Position numbers and translations under genes: made by a program
The notes under the pieces: generated by a model
Databases searched by the model: none
What the model saw: the letters and a program-made list of their open reading frames with translations, nothing else
What the model was told of the DNA's origin: nothing
Part shown: in pieces, positions 11,065 through 21,550 of the stretch
Layout of the letters: the number at the start of each line of letters is the position of its first letter
Position numbering within the stretch: the stretch's first letter is position 1
DNA from: Peribolospora baueri
Lineage: Eukaryota; Basidiomycota; Peribolosporomycetes; Peribolosporales; Peribolosporaceae
Length of the DNA stretch: 64,000 bases
Direction: 5' to 3'
Assembly: GCA_029717555.1 (NCBI GenBank)
Contig: JAMDHS010000047.1
Span: 62,001-126,000 of the forward strand

Positions 11065-14000
11065 TCACTGCTCCCCGGATTGGGCCGGGTGCCAGAAGAG
11101 GATGGACTGAACGAGCGGGTCGAGGTGAGTCCACTCGACGGGCGTGGCGAATTGGTCCGGCAGCGCGGGTTCAGCGAACAGGGCGGCCACGTCGTGGATC
11201 GACGACACGTCCGACCATCCTCCCCAGCACATCGGCGCGGACGAGCTGGTCGGATAGCCGACGTACAAGTCAGCCGCAGCCGCCGGTCCTGGGCGTATGT
11301 CACCTGCGGCGGAGCCGGAGCCGGAGCCGGAGCCGCGAAACGTCGATGGGGCGCCGTCGCTGGGGAAGGGAAGACCGGAAGGGGCGATGGAGGAGTCGTA
11401 TGAATTTGACCCGCCCCTTGCAAAGGAGGAGGAGGAGCCGGAGCGTTGGCCGGTCTGTCTGGAGACCTGGCTCGAAAGGTGGCTCTGCAAAGGTGGCGGA
11501 ACCGAGGGCATGTCCTGACCGATGCCCGCGCCCCCATCATCCTCGAGTGCGGGGTCCAACGCATACGCGCCGAATTGCCCCTCGCCTTGCGAAGGGGCGG
11601 CAGAAGAGGATGTCCCGCTTTGCGCGCTAAGGCCTGAGACGTTGTTGGGAGTGAAGTTGGAATGGAAGGAGGAGGAAGCGCCAGAGGTCGGGTCGAGGGA
11701 GGCGGTAGCAGAGGAATGGTACGAAGGGGCGGGAGACTCGGCGTATACGACCTTGTCGCCTGGCCGGAGCCTCGTGGCGAAGGTCAAGAGGCCAAAATCA
11801 GGTCGCGAATAGTCAGCGAGGGCGTTGTTGCCCCTGTTCGGAAGGCTGGTGTAGTCTCGGTCCTTGGAGTCGACGAAGGCGCGCAAGGTCTCGAGCATGG
11901 GCAAAGCCCTCCTCGCCATCTTAGAGCCGGGAGCCATCTCGCAAAACAGGGCGTAGGAGAGCTCAAAGTCCTGCCGAACGTCGCGGGCGAGCATGCTCAA
12001 AGGCGTCCGGATCAGGACGAGGGCCTGTATGACGGCAGCACTGAAGGCATGAAAGACGAAAAACCACCACAGATATGCATCTCGGGGAGACTGACGAAGG
12101 AGGGACTCCATAATGCGCATGTGTCGCCGCGCGCTCGTAACGCAAGCCGAGAAGCTGTCCGCGTACGGCGTCACTAGCGGCTCTTGACCTTGTTCGAGGG
12201 CGCGAGAGAAGAAGGGTCGGTGAAGGAAGAGGATCGCTTTTCCGACGAGAAGGCTCAGCATGTGTCGCTGGGGAATCGCTTTCGGGTCATCTCGAAGGGC
12301 CGCCAGTGCCGATGGGGAGCCAGTCGGATGTTCGTCCAGCCGCCAGTAGGGAGGAAAGCTCGCTTCGAAGGCATGAAGCTGATCCAGTGAAAGATGGAGG
12401 AGAGTGCCCGCGAAAGCTGTCAGCCTCGGAACGTGGGTTCCGTGCGCACGGGTCTCGACGCGCACCTTAACGTCCAAAGCCATCACCTGTTCGTAAGGCG
12501 CGACGGAGGGACCGGCGAGAAGAAGATCAGACACTTGGCCGAACACCTTGACGCCAAGGTATTTGAAATGGTGAAAGTCGGGCCCGCCCGGGCCCGGGCC
12601 TGCGTGCACGTTTCGATCCTCTGGTGGTTTGGCGTCGACGAAATCGAGGCTAGTCATATAAGGTCGACCGAAATTAAGAGACTGGAAGCGGTCATACACC
12701 TGTCGAATAGGATGGAACGCCGGAGGGTGAGAACGGGATGGCTCGCGTACGATATCGGCCGGCAGTTCCGATGTGGCAGGACTGACGTACCATGATCTCC
12801 CACCACATCCTCGCTCGCTGTTTGACTTCCGCCTTGTCCAACGGCCACTTGGTCGCATCTCTGAGAGGAGGAGAGAGCGTGTAGAAGAAATAGAAAAAAA
12901 ATGAGCCATCCGCGGTAGACGGGAAGAGTGGAGCAGGTACACTGACTTGTGAAGACCCATCGCCTGACCGAGTCGCATTGCAAAGCCAAGGAGCGGCCAA
13001 GCAGCCCGCGGCGCCTCTCCTTCGTCCACGATGAAAAGGAAGGTCACCATCAGATGGAGCGTCTCGCAGCACGCAAGCGTCTGATGAGCCAAGAAATGAA
13101 TGCCTAGGAATAGGAGAGAAAGTGAGATGGACAAGTGACTACGATTCAACTTGTGCAAAAGCAAGCGAGAGCAACAGCGCCCGGGCGACTCACCGTTGAC
13201 AGACAAACAAGCCGCCGCGTCGGTGAACAGCTTCTGCGCCTCCCTCACCGCGTCGGGATCCATGGCCCAGTGGGATTTTTTATTGGCAGAATGAGCCCGG
13301 ACGTCGAAGACCTTGCCGAGGGCAAATACCATTAGGAGGCGGGCCGTATGGTGGGGATGGAGCCGGCCGATGCCGACGCTGAGGCTAGACGCGCCGTAGA
13401 GCACGGACAGGTTTTGCCGCACCGCGCCTTCGCCCGCGGCTCGGTACATCCAGTCCACGCCGAGCATGTATCTGGCCCAGGTAGGGGTCAAGCGGAGGAG
13501 AAAAGACGAGACGTGGCGGCATAAATCAGACGACGTGTTCATCGAGCGAAAGTCGGACCTGTGGGACGACCCACATATCGACCAGCCTTTCCGCCTCTTT
13601 CCTGCTCGGTAAACGGGACGGCAAGGACACGAGTGTGGACGGGTCTACGCCGAACGGCAGGCCGGCGGGGAAGGTGAACGCTGGTGTCGATCCACCTGCG
13701 GGAGAAGATGTGCCCCGTTTTTCGCTCCGGCCCTGAATGGGAAAGGGGACGGAAGGAAGGATTTGACGGCTAAGCAGAGCGCCTCCCCCTTGCCCTCCGG
13801 GGACGGCCCCTCGCAAAGGCCCACCTGATCCTCACCTGAACCTTGCATCCCCCTAAGGTCAAGATGGCCGCGCCCGAACGACCGATGTACCATGTCTCGC
13901 CGGCCTCGTACACCGACAGCAGCCCGGCATCCGAATCCTGCTGCGCTTCGTGGCGAGACTCGTCGTCGGATCGTTTCCCCCGGACATGGGGCTTGTCCGG

Positions 14001-14810
14001 AGACGCTCCGGCGGCGGCGGCGGCGGCGGCGCTGCGCGTGTTCAAGCCTTTTGTGCTGCCAGCGCCCGCGTCGTCGCCGCCATCGTCTCCGACCCAGGCG
14101 TCGGCGGTGGCAAGGTGGTGGCGACCGCTGGGAAAATCGGTCTCGAGGGCGGATATGAGATCGGCAGTGCTCGGCGCGGCCGACACGATCGGCGGCGGGG
14201 GAACGCCATTGGCCCTGGTGACCTCGGTGAGGGCGTTCTCGAGCGCGGCGATGCGCGCGAGAAGCAGTTTAATGGACTTTTGGCTGCGGAGGTTGGAGCT
14301 GCAGGAGGGACGGAGGAGAAGAAGGTGGAATGAGGCGGAGACGAGGACGGCGACGGAGAATTGGGAAGGTCCCGGTGCGCAGGTGGACGACGACGCACCT
14401 CGGAGCCAAAGATCCGTTAGGACAGAGGTCCTTGACGTTCCTCCTGATGCAGTTGGTGCAAGGCCATGTCCGAGAGCACTGGGAAGAGACGTGGACGAGG
14501 GCGGTGAGAGCGAGAAGAGTGAACAGGAATGTGCGGATGAACGACGACGACGACACGGCAACGACGAAGAGCCCAAGTCCGATTGGCGGGGTAGGAGCCA
14601 GAAAAGGGTCCGATGGACGGCGAAGAGGAGATCGTCCATTTGCTACTTTTGTTTCATCTCTTCTCATCTCTGGTGTCGTCTCCCTCTTGCTCCTCCCACC
14701 TCCTCTTTCTCGTCCCATCTCAGTCTCACCTTGAGTTTGAGTCGTCTGCACTCTGCGCAGCTCTCGGCCTTACTCTTCCCTAGACGCTTCGCCGACGGTT
14801 GCTTGGGCAT
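11065..14810 (-). CDS. Zn(II)2Cys6 fungal transcription factor with middle homology region
   Basis: Exons, 5' to 3' on minus: 14810-14730, 14478-14399, 14298-about 13836, about 13695-13575, 13471-13194, 13103-12947, 12860-12791, 12699-11065. The Zn cluster CAEC-x6-C-x5-C-x2-C-x8-C is split by the first intron (RRLKLK / CSRTWPCTNC). A short coiled coil follows (SIKLLLARIAALENALTEV), then GETWYIGRSG, a motif common before the regulatory domain. The middle homology region runs from VDIYMLGVDWMYR through MGLHK to NFGRPYMTSLDF. The last 200 residues are Ser/Gly/Pro-rich, probably activating. The function is sequence-specific DNA binding in the nucleus; targets are unknown. The junction between the third and fourth exons does not resolve in phase. 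An upstream in-frame ATG at 15077 would add an Asp-rich run encoded by a GTC repeat; I prefer 14810, just before the zinc cluster. Confidence 0.87.
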
Positions 14811-14883
14811 GCTCGGCGGACTGGGCGGCGGGGGTATAGAATGGGATGTGGAGGACGAAAGAAGATGGGTCGCTCCGTCGGGT

Positions 14884-14920
<37 letters not shown>

Positions 14921-14946
14921 TCGTCGTTCGTCGTCGTCGTCGTCGC
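14884..14946. repeat. (TCG)n trinucleotide microsatellite
   Basis: About 20 near-perfect TCG/CGT triplets with two single-base interruptions. It lies just upstream of the likely start codon of the minus-strand transcription factor; if the far upstream ATG (15077) is used, it would encode a run of about a dozen aspartates. Confidence 0.9.
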
Positions 14947-15077
14947 CGGTACCTTGGCGTCCGCGGTCGTAGGTCGGGGAGCTGCGGGGTCGCGGATTCG
15001 TCGTCGGCGGGACATCGGTCGAGCGAACGCTGTTCTTGCTCCATCCCATCCCATCCCATCCACCCTTCCTCCTTCAT

Positions 15078-16078
15078 CTTCTCTCCACCAGCAGTTGGGC
15101 GGATGAACCAGCGAAGTGACTGCTAGCCAAGTGATTTAGTCACACGGCGCACGCAGAGTCGTGCCAGTGAGTACCGTACATGCTGTACTTAAATGAGCAA
15201 CATGGCGTCAATCATAATCGCCAAGCACGGGCGGATAACCTGACAGCTCGACGACATGAGAAGCGGCGTTCACATCTGCCTACGAAGCAACGGGTGGGCG
15301 GGCGGAGGGAGGAGTAAGTGAAGCGAGGATGGGCATCGGCGACGCTCGTCCCCAACGACGAAAACGGACGGTGGAACAGAGAAGCGCGTTGGTTAAGACC
15401 GTCCAGTGTGGCTGCTTGAGCTGCTCATTCAGTGCCTTGGCTCGTCAACGGTTGCTGTAAGAGAGAGCAGTATGCGAAACGAAGAAAGTCCTGGCGTTTT
15501 TCCAATCCATATCCGGATGGCCGTGCCAAGGTCGACCTGTCCTGAGCTGATGTTCTTGGCCGAGCTGTGGGGCGGGGAGGGCGCCGCCATGACATGGCGA
15601 TGGTCATTCAATCCGGCCTCGGTCAGCACCCGTGTCCGGTCATGCTCCTCAACTTGACTACGTGCGGGTTGGAGAAAAACAAGAGGGGGGCCGAGGATAT
15701 AGGGAGGAGATAAAGATGGTAGTGGCGCTGACATGGTGGAATTGGTCCCCTCCAAAGTCATGTTCCGCGCACGAGGTCACGTCGAACGAGGTGCCGCATC
15801 TGAGGAAGAGGATGGATGGATGACGACCAACAGTGTATGCTCCACTTTGATATACGGATCCTCCAACCTCGTTCCGCACACATGGCGAGGTGGCCACGCC
15901 GCTGGGGCGCTGCCTGGAAGGAGAATGGAGGAGGGAACAGAGATCCAAAGGCGAACGCCGATTGCGCTCTCTCTGCGATCGTCTATTCGTTCTCCACCTC
16001 GCCTCGGCATTCTTCTTCGGACGACCGATCGGCTTAAACGCACCGCCGATCACCACCAGCTAAGCTCTTCGCACCACT
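15078..16078. promoter_or_regulatory. Divergent intergenic region
   Basis: About 1 kb between two divergently transcribed genes (transcription factor on minus, RWD protein on plus). No coding signal is convincing. It holds CT-rich leaders on both sides and should contain both promoters. Confidence 0.5.
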
Positions 16079-17360
16079 ATGGCCGACTCCCTCGGCGCCG
16101 CGCCGCCGCTCCCAGATGACCTTCTGGGGAAGCAGCTCTCCGCCGTCGAGCTCCTCCAGGGCATGTTCTGTCTCGACGGGGAGTTTCTTCTCCTCTCCGA
16201 GCCAGCCGAGCTCGATCGCCTCCGATCGTACCTCGAAAGGTCGGGGTCGGACGAGCCGGATGGGCGGTCGAGTGCTGTCGAGGAGACGACGGGGCGAAAG
16301 CGGCAGCCGCCGTTGAACGTCCGGATCAGGCTGCGGATCCTCATCGACGAGGACGTCCGATATCCGCTCGAAGTAGACGTCAACGTGCCGTTGCGAGGTC
16401 ACGTCCTTCCCGACGCGACAGAGCCACCAGAGCCGTCATGCGTCCTCCGGTGTCCCCCGTGGCTCGACAGGCGGTCGCATGCCCAACTGGCCGCAGGACT
16501 GCCTCGCTCGGGCTTGGGAGAGGACTCCATGCTCCAAGTCGTGGAGTATCTCCGGCAAGAGGCACCAGCTTACATCTCGTCGGCGGCGGCATCAGGTACG
16601 GAGACGGCCGGTGACGCCGTTGTCGGGCGAGGTCGAGGAAGGGACGACGACGCGCACCTCTGCAGGGTGTGGTTCTTCTTTCCGAGTTTGTCCACCAGGG
16701 CCAAGCGAGACGATCTCGTAGACTTTGCGCCCGAATATCGACTCACCGGGTTCGTGCTTGCGGGTGAGAGTCAGGCAAGCCGAGCGCGGAGAAAAGCAGG
16801 GGCGATGCAGACGGAGAACAACAAAAGGCCGAGTCACTCGGTCTTCGGAGAGTGGGCAAGGGAGGCTGTAGCATGGATTTCATTTTATGTCTTTAGTACT
16901 CATCCGGTCTACGTTCCTCCGCATGCCCCTTTCTTCTCTTCCAAGGCAAGCCGGGTCTCCTCTGTCTCGAGGGCGCACCGACCGACGTGGACGCCTACAT
17001 GCGGCACATCAAAGTCCATTCGTGGGGGGACATACCATCCCATCAGAAAAAGGTGGGTGGGATGGGCGGAGGTGGCCCAAGCATTCACCGTCGGTGTCGA
17101 AGCTTTGTTTAAAAACACGCCCCTGATCTGCCTTCCTTTCTCTTCCCTTCCATATCCCCCATTAGGTAACAGAACGATACCGCGAGGATCCCATCTCAAA
17201 TCGCGCCTTCGCGGACATGCAGGAGATCACGGACCATATCCAAAAGCGCGGCGCCCGAGGGAACCGGGGCGAAATGCGCGAGGTGAGGGACTGGATGGTG
17301 GCCGCCGGCGTCGGCGACGCGTTCGGCAAGGTCCTTGGCGCCGAGTTTGCGTCGACGTGA
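16079..17360 (+). CDS. RWD domain protein with DUF1115-type C-terminus (RWDD2-like)
   Basis: Three exons: 16079-16763, 16946-17052, 17166-17360, giving 328 residues. The first 110 residues look like a divergent RWD fold (LLQGMFCLDGEF..., then the beta-rich LNVRIRLRILIDEDV). The C-terminal part, GKPGLLCLEG, HSWGDIPSHQKK and REDPISNRAFADMQEI, matches the DUF1115 region that follows RWD in RWDD2A/B relatives. RWD domains are protein-protein interaction modules; the cellular role of RWDD2-like proteins is unknown. The start at 16079 begins the open frame directly before the RWD region and has a good leader. Intron 1 (about 180 bases) is long for this window. Confidence 0.88.
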
Positions 17361-17791
17361 ACCTTTCCCTTGCACTCATCATGCTGCCCTTCGCACGGCC
17401 CACGCGCGGGACACGAGGACGCTGCGAGATCCAAGTCGAGCCGAAAGCGTATACCGATTGTTGAAATATCATCATTGTATCAGTGATTGGAGAGAATACA
17501 CAACAAGGGATGGAAGGAAGAAGGACAGACAAGCGAAACAAGGAGCACAGGTCGGAGAGCTACACGTTGGGTGGAAGAGTCGCGGAATCACGGCGGTCGC
17601 ATGAATGGTGGTCGGTATGGAGAGAGGTGATCGAGGGAAAACAGCTTTATACAATTCATTCGGGTCAAGATGGGTGCCATGAGAGAGACGCATGTAGATG
17701 GACGGCGAGCGCCAAACCAATAGTACGGTCGAGACTGATGCCCAAGCCGAGCGAGGCCTGCCTCTGGCGGGGGTTCGATGATGAGACAAAT
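17361..17791. terminator. Convergent 3' spacer
   Basis: About 430 bases between the stop of the RWD gene (plus) and the stop of fungalysin (minus). No coding signal. It must hold both 3' untranslated ends. Confidence 0.4.
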
Positions 17792-20752
17792 TTAGTGCTT
17801 CTTCGACTTGCACTTCTTCGGGACTGCCGGAATGAAAGGAAGAGACGAGTAAGCAACCGAACAGAAAAACGTCGTCAGGCCTCTCTCCACTCACGCGCAA
17901 AGTCATCCGTTCGCAATCCACCGCCCCAAGGGCTGCGACCGACGACCTCAGCATCCGGGCCGAGGCCACGCTTGGAGAAGCCCTTCCAAAGTGCACAAGT
18001 GTTGTTACCGCCAGTGAGCGCTTCGTCAGCCTGGATGATGGCGTCCCTGGCTGCCAAGAAATCGGGGCGGCACGGCTGGAGCTTCATGCCCGTGATGACG
18101 AGCTGGACGCTGAGCGTGTTCCCGTGTCTAGGGATGCGAGGCGCGTCCTTGTCCAGACTCGAGGCAGGGAGGTAGAACTCGTTCAAAGGGTCGAGCACGC
18201 CGTCCTCGTCCAGGGCCGGAGGGAAGAGAGAAGGATTGTGGCCGTGCCTGAGATATCATATCCGGAAAGAAGGTGAGCGATGATGCTCGATGGTGTCTCG
18301 AAACAAATGCGGACTCACTTGGCAATCAGCTGCTCCGTGACCTCGAAGAGAATCTCGGCCCAGACCTGTCCAATCTGGTGGACGCCGAAGTACTTGTCAA
18401 TGCTCTTGTACGTCTCGGGATTGTGCGAAAAGTTGGTCGAGTAAGGGTAGCCGCGGATGCCACCTTTGTGATCGCTGGCCCAGGCCCCCATAGGATAGTC
18501 GGTGGAGTTGGACGTGTGCTTTCTGATCTGCGTGGCCAAGTAATCGCCCCATCCTTCACCCATGCCACCAGCCTCGCCCCAGCCAAGGCATCCGCTGTTG
18601 GCGGGCCCGCCGGTGAGCCTGGTCGAGATGCCGTGGGTGTACTCGTGGATGACGATTCCGGCCTCGAGATCGCCATCGCGGTAAGGAGTCGACCCGTCCC
18701 ACTGGTACATGTTCATGCGAGGTCGCTGGCCGTCAGGGGGGGTCATCATGTTGGCGTTGTTCGCGCGGCCGACAGCAGCACCATCCTGAGCGTTCGCCTG
18801 CAGAGCGTCGCCGCCTATGCCACCCCTACCGAAGTTGTGTTCCTGGAAGTTGCCGGTCTTCTCGGTGAAACCGTAGCGGTACGCGAAGTCGTGGATTTGG
18901 TTGGTCCTGCAACGGTGACAAGCCATGCGACCTGTCAGCGAATTCCTGAAAATGAGACCGAGCGCATACAGATAGTGAGGACTCACGTGTAGAACAGCTG
19001 GGTGACGCTGGCGTTGATGTAATCCTCGGGTGCGGGCGTCATGCTGTGCTTCTTGTCGGCCTTGCGCCAGCCGAGCTTGAAGTCGAAGACGCCATGGTCT
19101 GCCTCAGGGCGGTGGTTGTTCAACCACTGGAAGCCGCCATCGGGGTTGGCCTGAGCGAAGACGTTGTTGCCGCGAGTGTCGTTGAACGTTGTACCATTCT
19201 TGCTCGGCAAGATATCGGACCAGGGATGTGAGGAGCCGGGGATAGTATGCCAGCCGAGGGGTGAAGCTACCTTGTCGTAGGGGTCGACTTCGAACGACCT
19301 ATGGCCCTCTTCGGGGTCGTTTATGCCCCACTTGAAGACGTAGTAAGACGTGCGACCCTCGTCGTCCTTGCCTTGTTTCTTGTCGGCGTTCTTGCGCTTA
19401 TCGAGCTCCTCGACGAGGTGCGAGGGCGCATCGCTGGCCCAGTCCACCACGGCCGAGGTCTGACCGGGGCGGGTGGCGTCGACGTAAACCTCGTACCAGT
19501 TGTCTTCCATCTCAAGCTCGAAGCGCCAAACGAGATTGAGCTCAGAGCGCGAAGGATCCTCGGGGTGGGGGTGCTGAATGTAGGCCAGGCGAGCCTTCAC
19601 CGGAGACATGGCCGAAGGCACATTGTGAAGGAGCTCGGTAACCTGCGAGTGATGCTTGCCGTGCAAGTGATGCTCGAACGTGGAGCGGATGCTTTCGACG
19701 GCAGAGTCGAGGTCTTCGGTCAACCGAGCGACGAGACCCTCGTCCGGACTGGCCTGCGCGAGGAAGCCTACGACGGCGATGCGTGGGTCGATGATCCTGG
19801 TGTGCGCGTTGCCGAGCACGTCGACGATCTTCTTGGCCTCCTTCCCGGCGATCTCGAGGCCATGAAGAAGAGGAGAGTCATCGGCTTCTTCGCAGAGCTG
19901 ATAGAGCTCACTCTGGAGCGGCGCGAGCTCTTCCTTGAGGGTGCCAAGCGCGGACGAAAGGCCGTGGCGGAGCGAGTCAAAGACGATCTGACCCAGATGG
20001 CCGATGACGCCGTAGGAAGTACCGAGTGCGGCCGAAGCCTCTTCATGGCCGACGTCTGCCTGAAGAGAAGACAGCTTGTCGAGGATCTTGGTCTTCAGAG
20101 CGGCACAGCGGCTCGAATGACGCTGCTTCTCCTCAGAATGATGGATGGGGTTGGAACCGGGAGCAGGAACGGCACCGCGGTAGAACGAGTCGCCGTAGGA
20201 CAGAACGCGGCCATGACGGTCGACGTTGATGTTAACGTCCGCATCGGAAACTGGGTAAAAAAAGGTGCGGGGAGAGACGAACAAAGAGGGGAAGGGCGTT
20301 TAGGTGAACAACGTCCATGATACGTACGGGAGGGAGTACAAGGCCAGCCCACCCTCAATGCCGTTCACAAGCTGGCGAACGAAGAGATGAGTGACACCAG
20401 TATGGTCATCTGTGTAACTGTCCTCCCTGACAAAGTACTCGATATCAGGGCCAGCCAGCTTGTCCGCAAGGCGCTTGGCGACCTCGAGAGGAGAGGCGGC
20501 CTTGTGCTCGCTCGACTGGATAGCGGCAAAGGAGACGGGACTGCCGTGAGGAAAGGCGTCATCACCGCCGCGAAAGGAGGCGTGCGGATGAACGGGCCCA
20601 AAGTTGAGCGACTTGCGAGCCGAGCCGGCTTTGGGCGGGGGAGGGTGGGCGGCGAGGTGGGTCGAGTCTGACTCGGAGACGCCGCCAGTGGGTACGGTGG
20701 CCCAGGCGAGCGACGCGAGCGACGCGGCCGCAAGGGCGTTGGAGAAGCGCAT
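17792..20752 (-). CDS. Secreted fungalysin metalloprotease (peptidase family M36)
   Basis: Five exons on minus: 20752-20353, 20250-18987, 18906-18319, 18247-17895, 17823-17792; 878 residues. A signal peptide opens it ([18 protein letters not shown]). A propeptide of the FTP type follows ([17 protein letters not shown], completed across the first intron), then the catalytic domain. The zinc site is HEYTH (residues 642-646) with the third ligand Glu672 in GEGWGDY. Fungalysins are secreted as zymogens and degrade extracellular proteins such as elastin, keratin or chitinases. The prodomain region before the catalytic part (about residues 160-350) is longer and more helical than in the Aspergillus enzymes, which explains the large size. 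The tiny last exon adds a basic tail ([10 protein letters not shown]), usual for basidiomycete members. Family and active site are certain. Confidence 0.95.
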
Positions 20753-21550
20753 GGTCGAATGAGATGTATCAAAGTGCGTGCGATACTACGAGGCCGCCGC
20801 TAGGGGATGGGTGTCACCGAGACTATGTATCTATCGCCAAGTCTGCCTGTCTGACTCTCTATCGAACGCCGTGCTCCAGGCAACGCTGGGTAGCGATCCT
20901 CCAAGGCAACGAAAGCAGAAGAAGGGGCGCGGCGCGGAGCAGATGGAAAGAACAAAATAAGAGCAAGTACGAGTATTTGTGGATCGTGGACGGGTGATGG
21001 TTGCCGTCAATGGTGGTGGTGGTTGCGTCTTGTCGTACGACCTCGCCCAGGCCCTGTTGGGGGGGGGGTACCGATTGTGAGTCCGATAAGCCCCTTGCCG
21101 CAGCACTCGAACGGGTGTGGGGCTGTGATTGGCTGGCGGGATGAGATCATCAGCCGGCCTTCCGGATCCGGCAACACCGGACCGACGATGGCCAGTGGGA
21201 GCCGTCCGGGGCCGACGTTTTTCTCTGGATGATGCTGTATGTGAGGAACAACTGACTGCTTTCATCGAATGTGTACTCGCAGAGCAGATGGCAGCGCGGT
21301 GGTCATGAGGGAATTTGGAACGGCGTGTGGGCGGCTTCGTCAACCACTGAATGGAGTCCTGGACGCCTGCTCCGGTCCGTCGTTGTATCCCTTCGCATGC
21401 TACAAAGCAAGCAGACCTTGGACCTGCCGATCTCTAACATATTGGCGGAAGCCGTACGAGTACGTACAGAGAGCAAAAAGAGAGAAAGGAAACGGGAGAA
21501 GAGAGGAGCGGCGACGACGGTAGTCCACATGCGTCATCGCGCGGCTATCC
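20753..21550. promoter_or_regulatory. Promoter of fungalysin and 3' end of chitin synthase
   Basis: About 800 bases upstream of the minus-strand fungalysin and downstream of the chitin synthase stop. No gene found. A run of nine G lies near 21060. Confidence 0.5.

Noticed and set aside
13843-15126. 427-codon open frame on plus
   Set aside because: It is the antisense of the Zn2Cys6 gene; composition is low complexity and no domain is seen.
19301-20320. 339-codon open frame on plus
   Set aside because: Antisense shadow of the fungalysin prodomain caused by GC-rich third positions.
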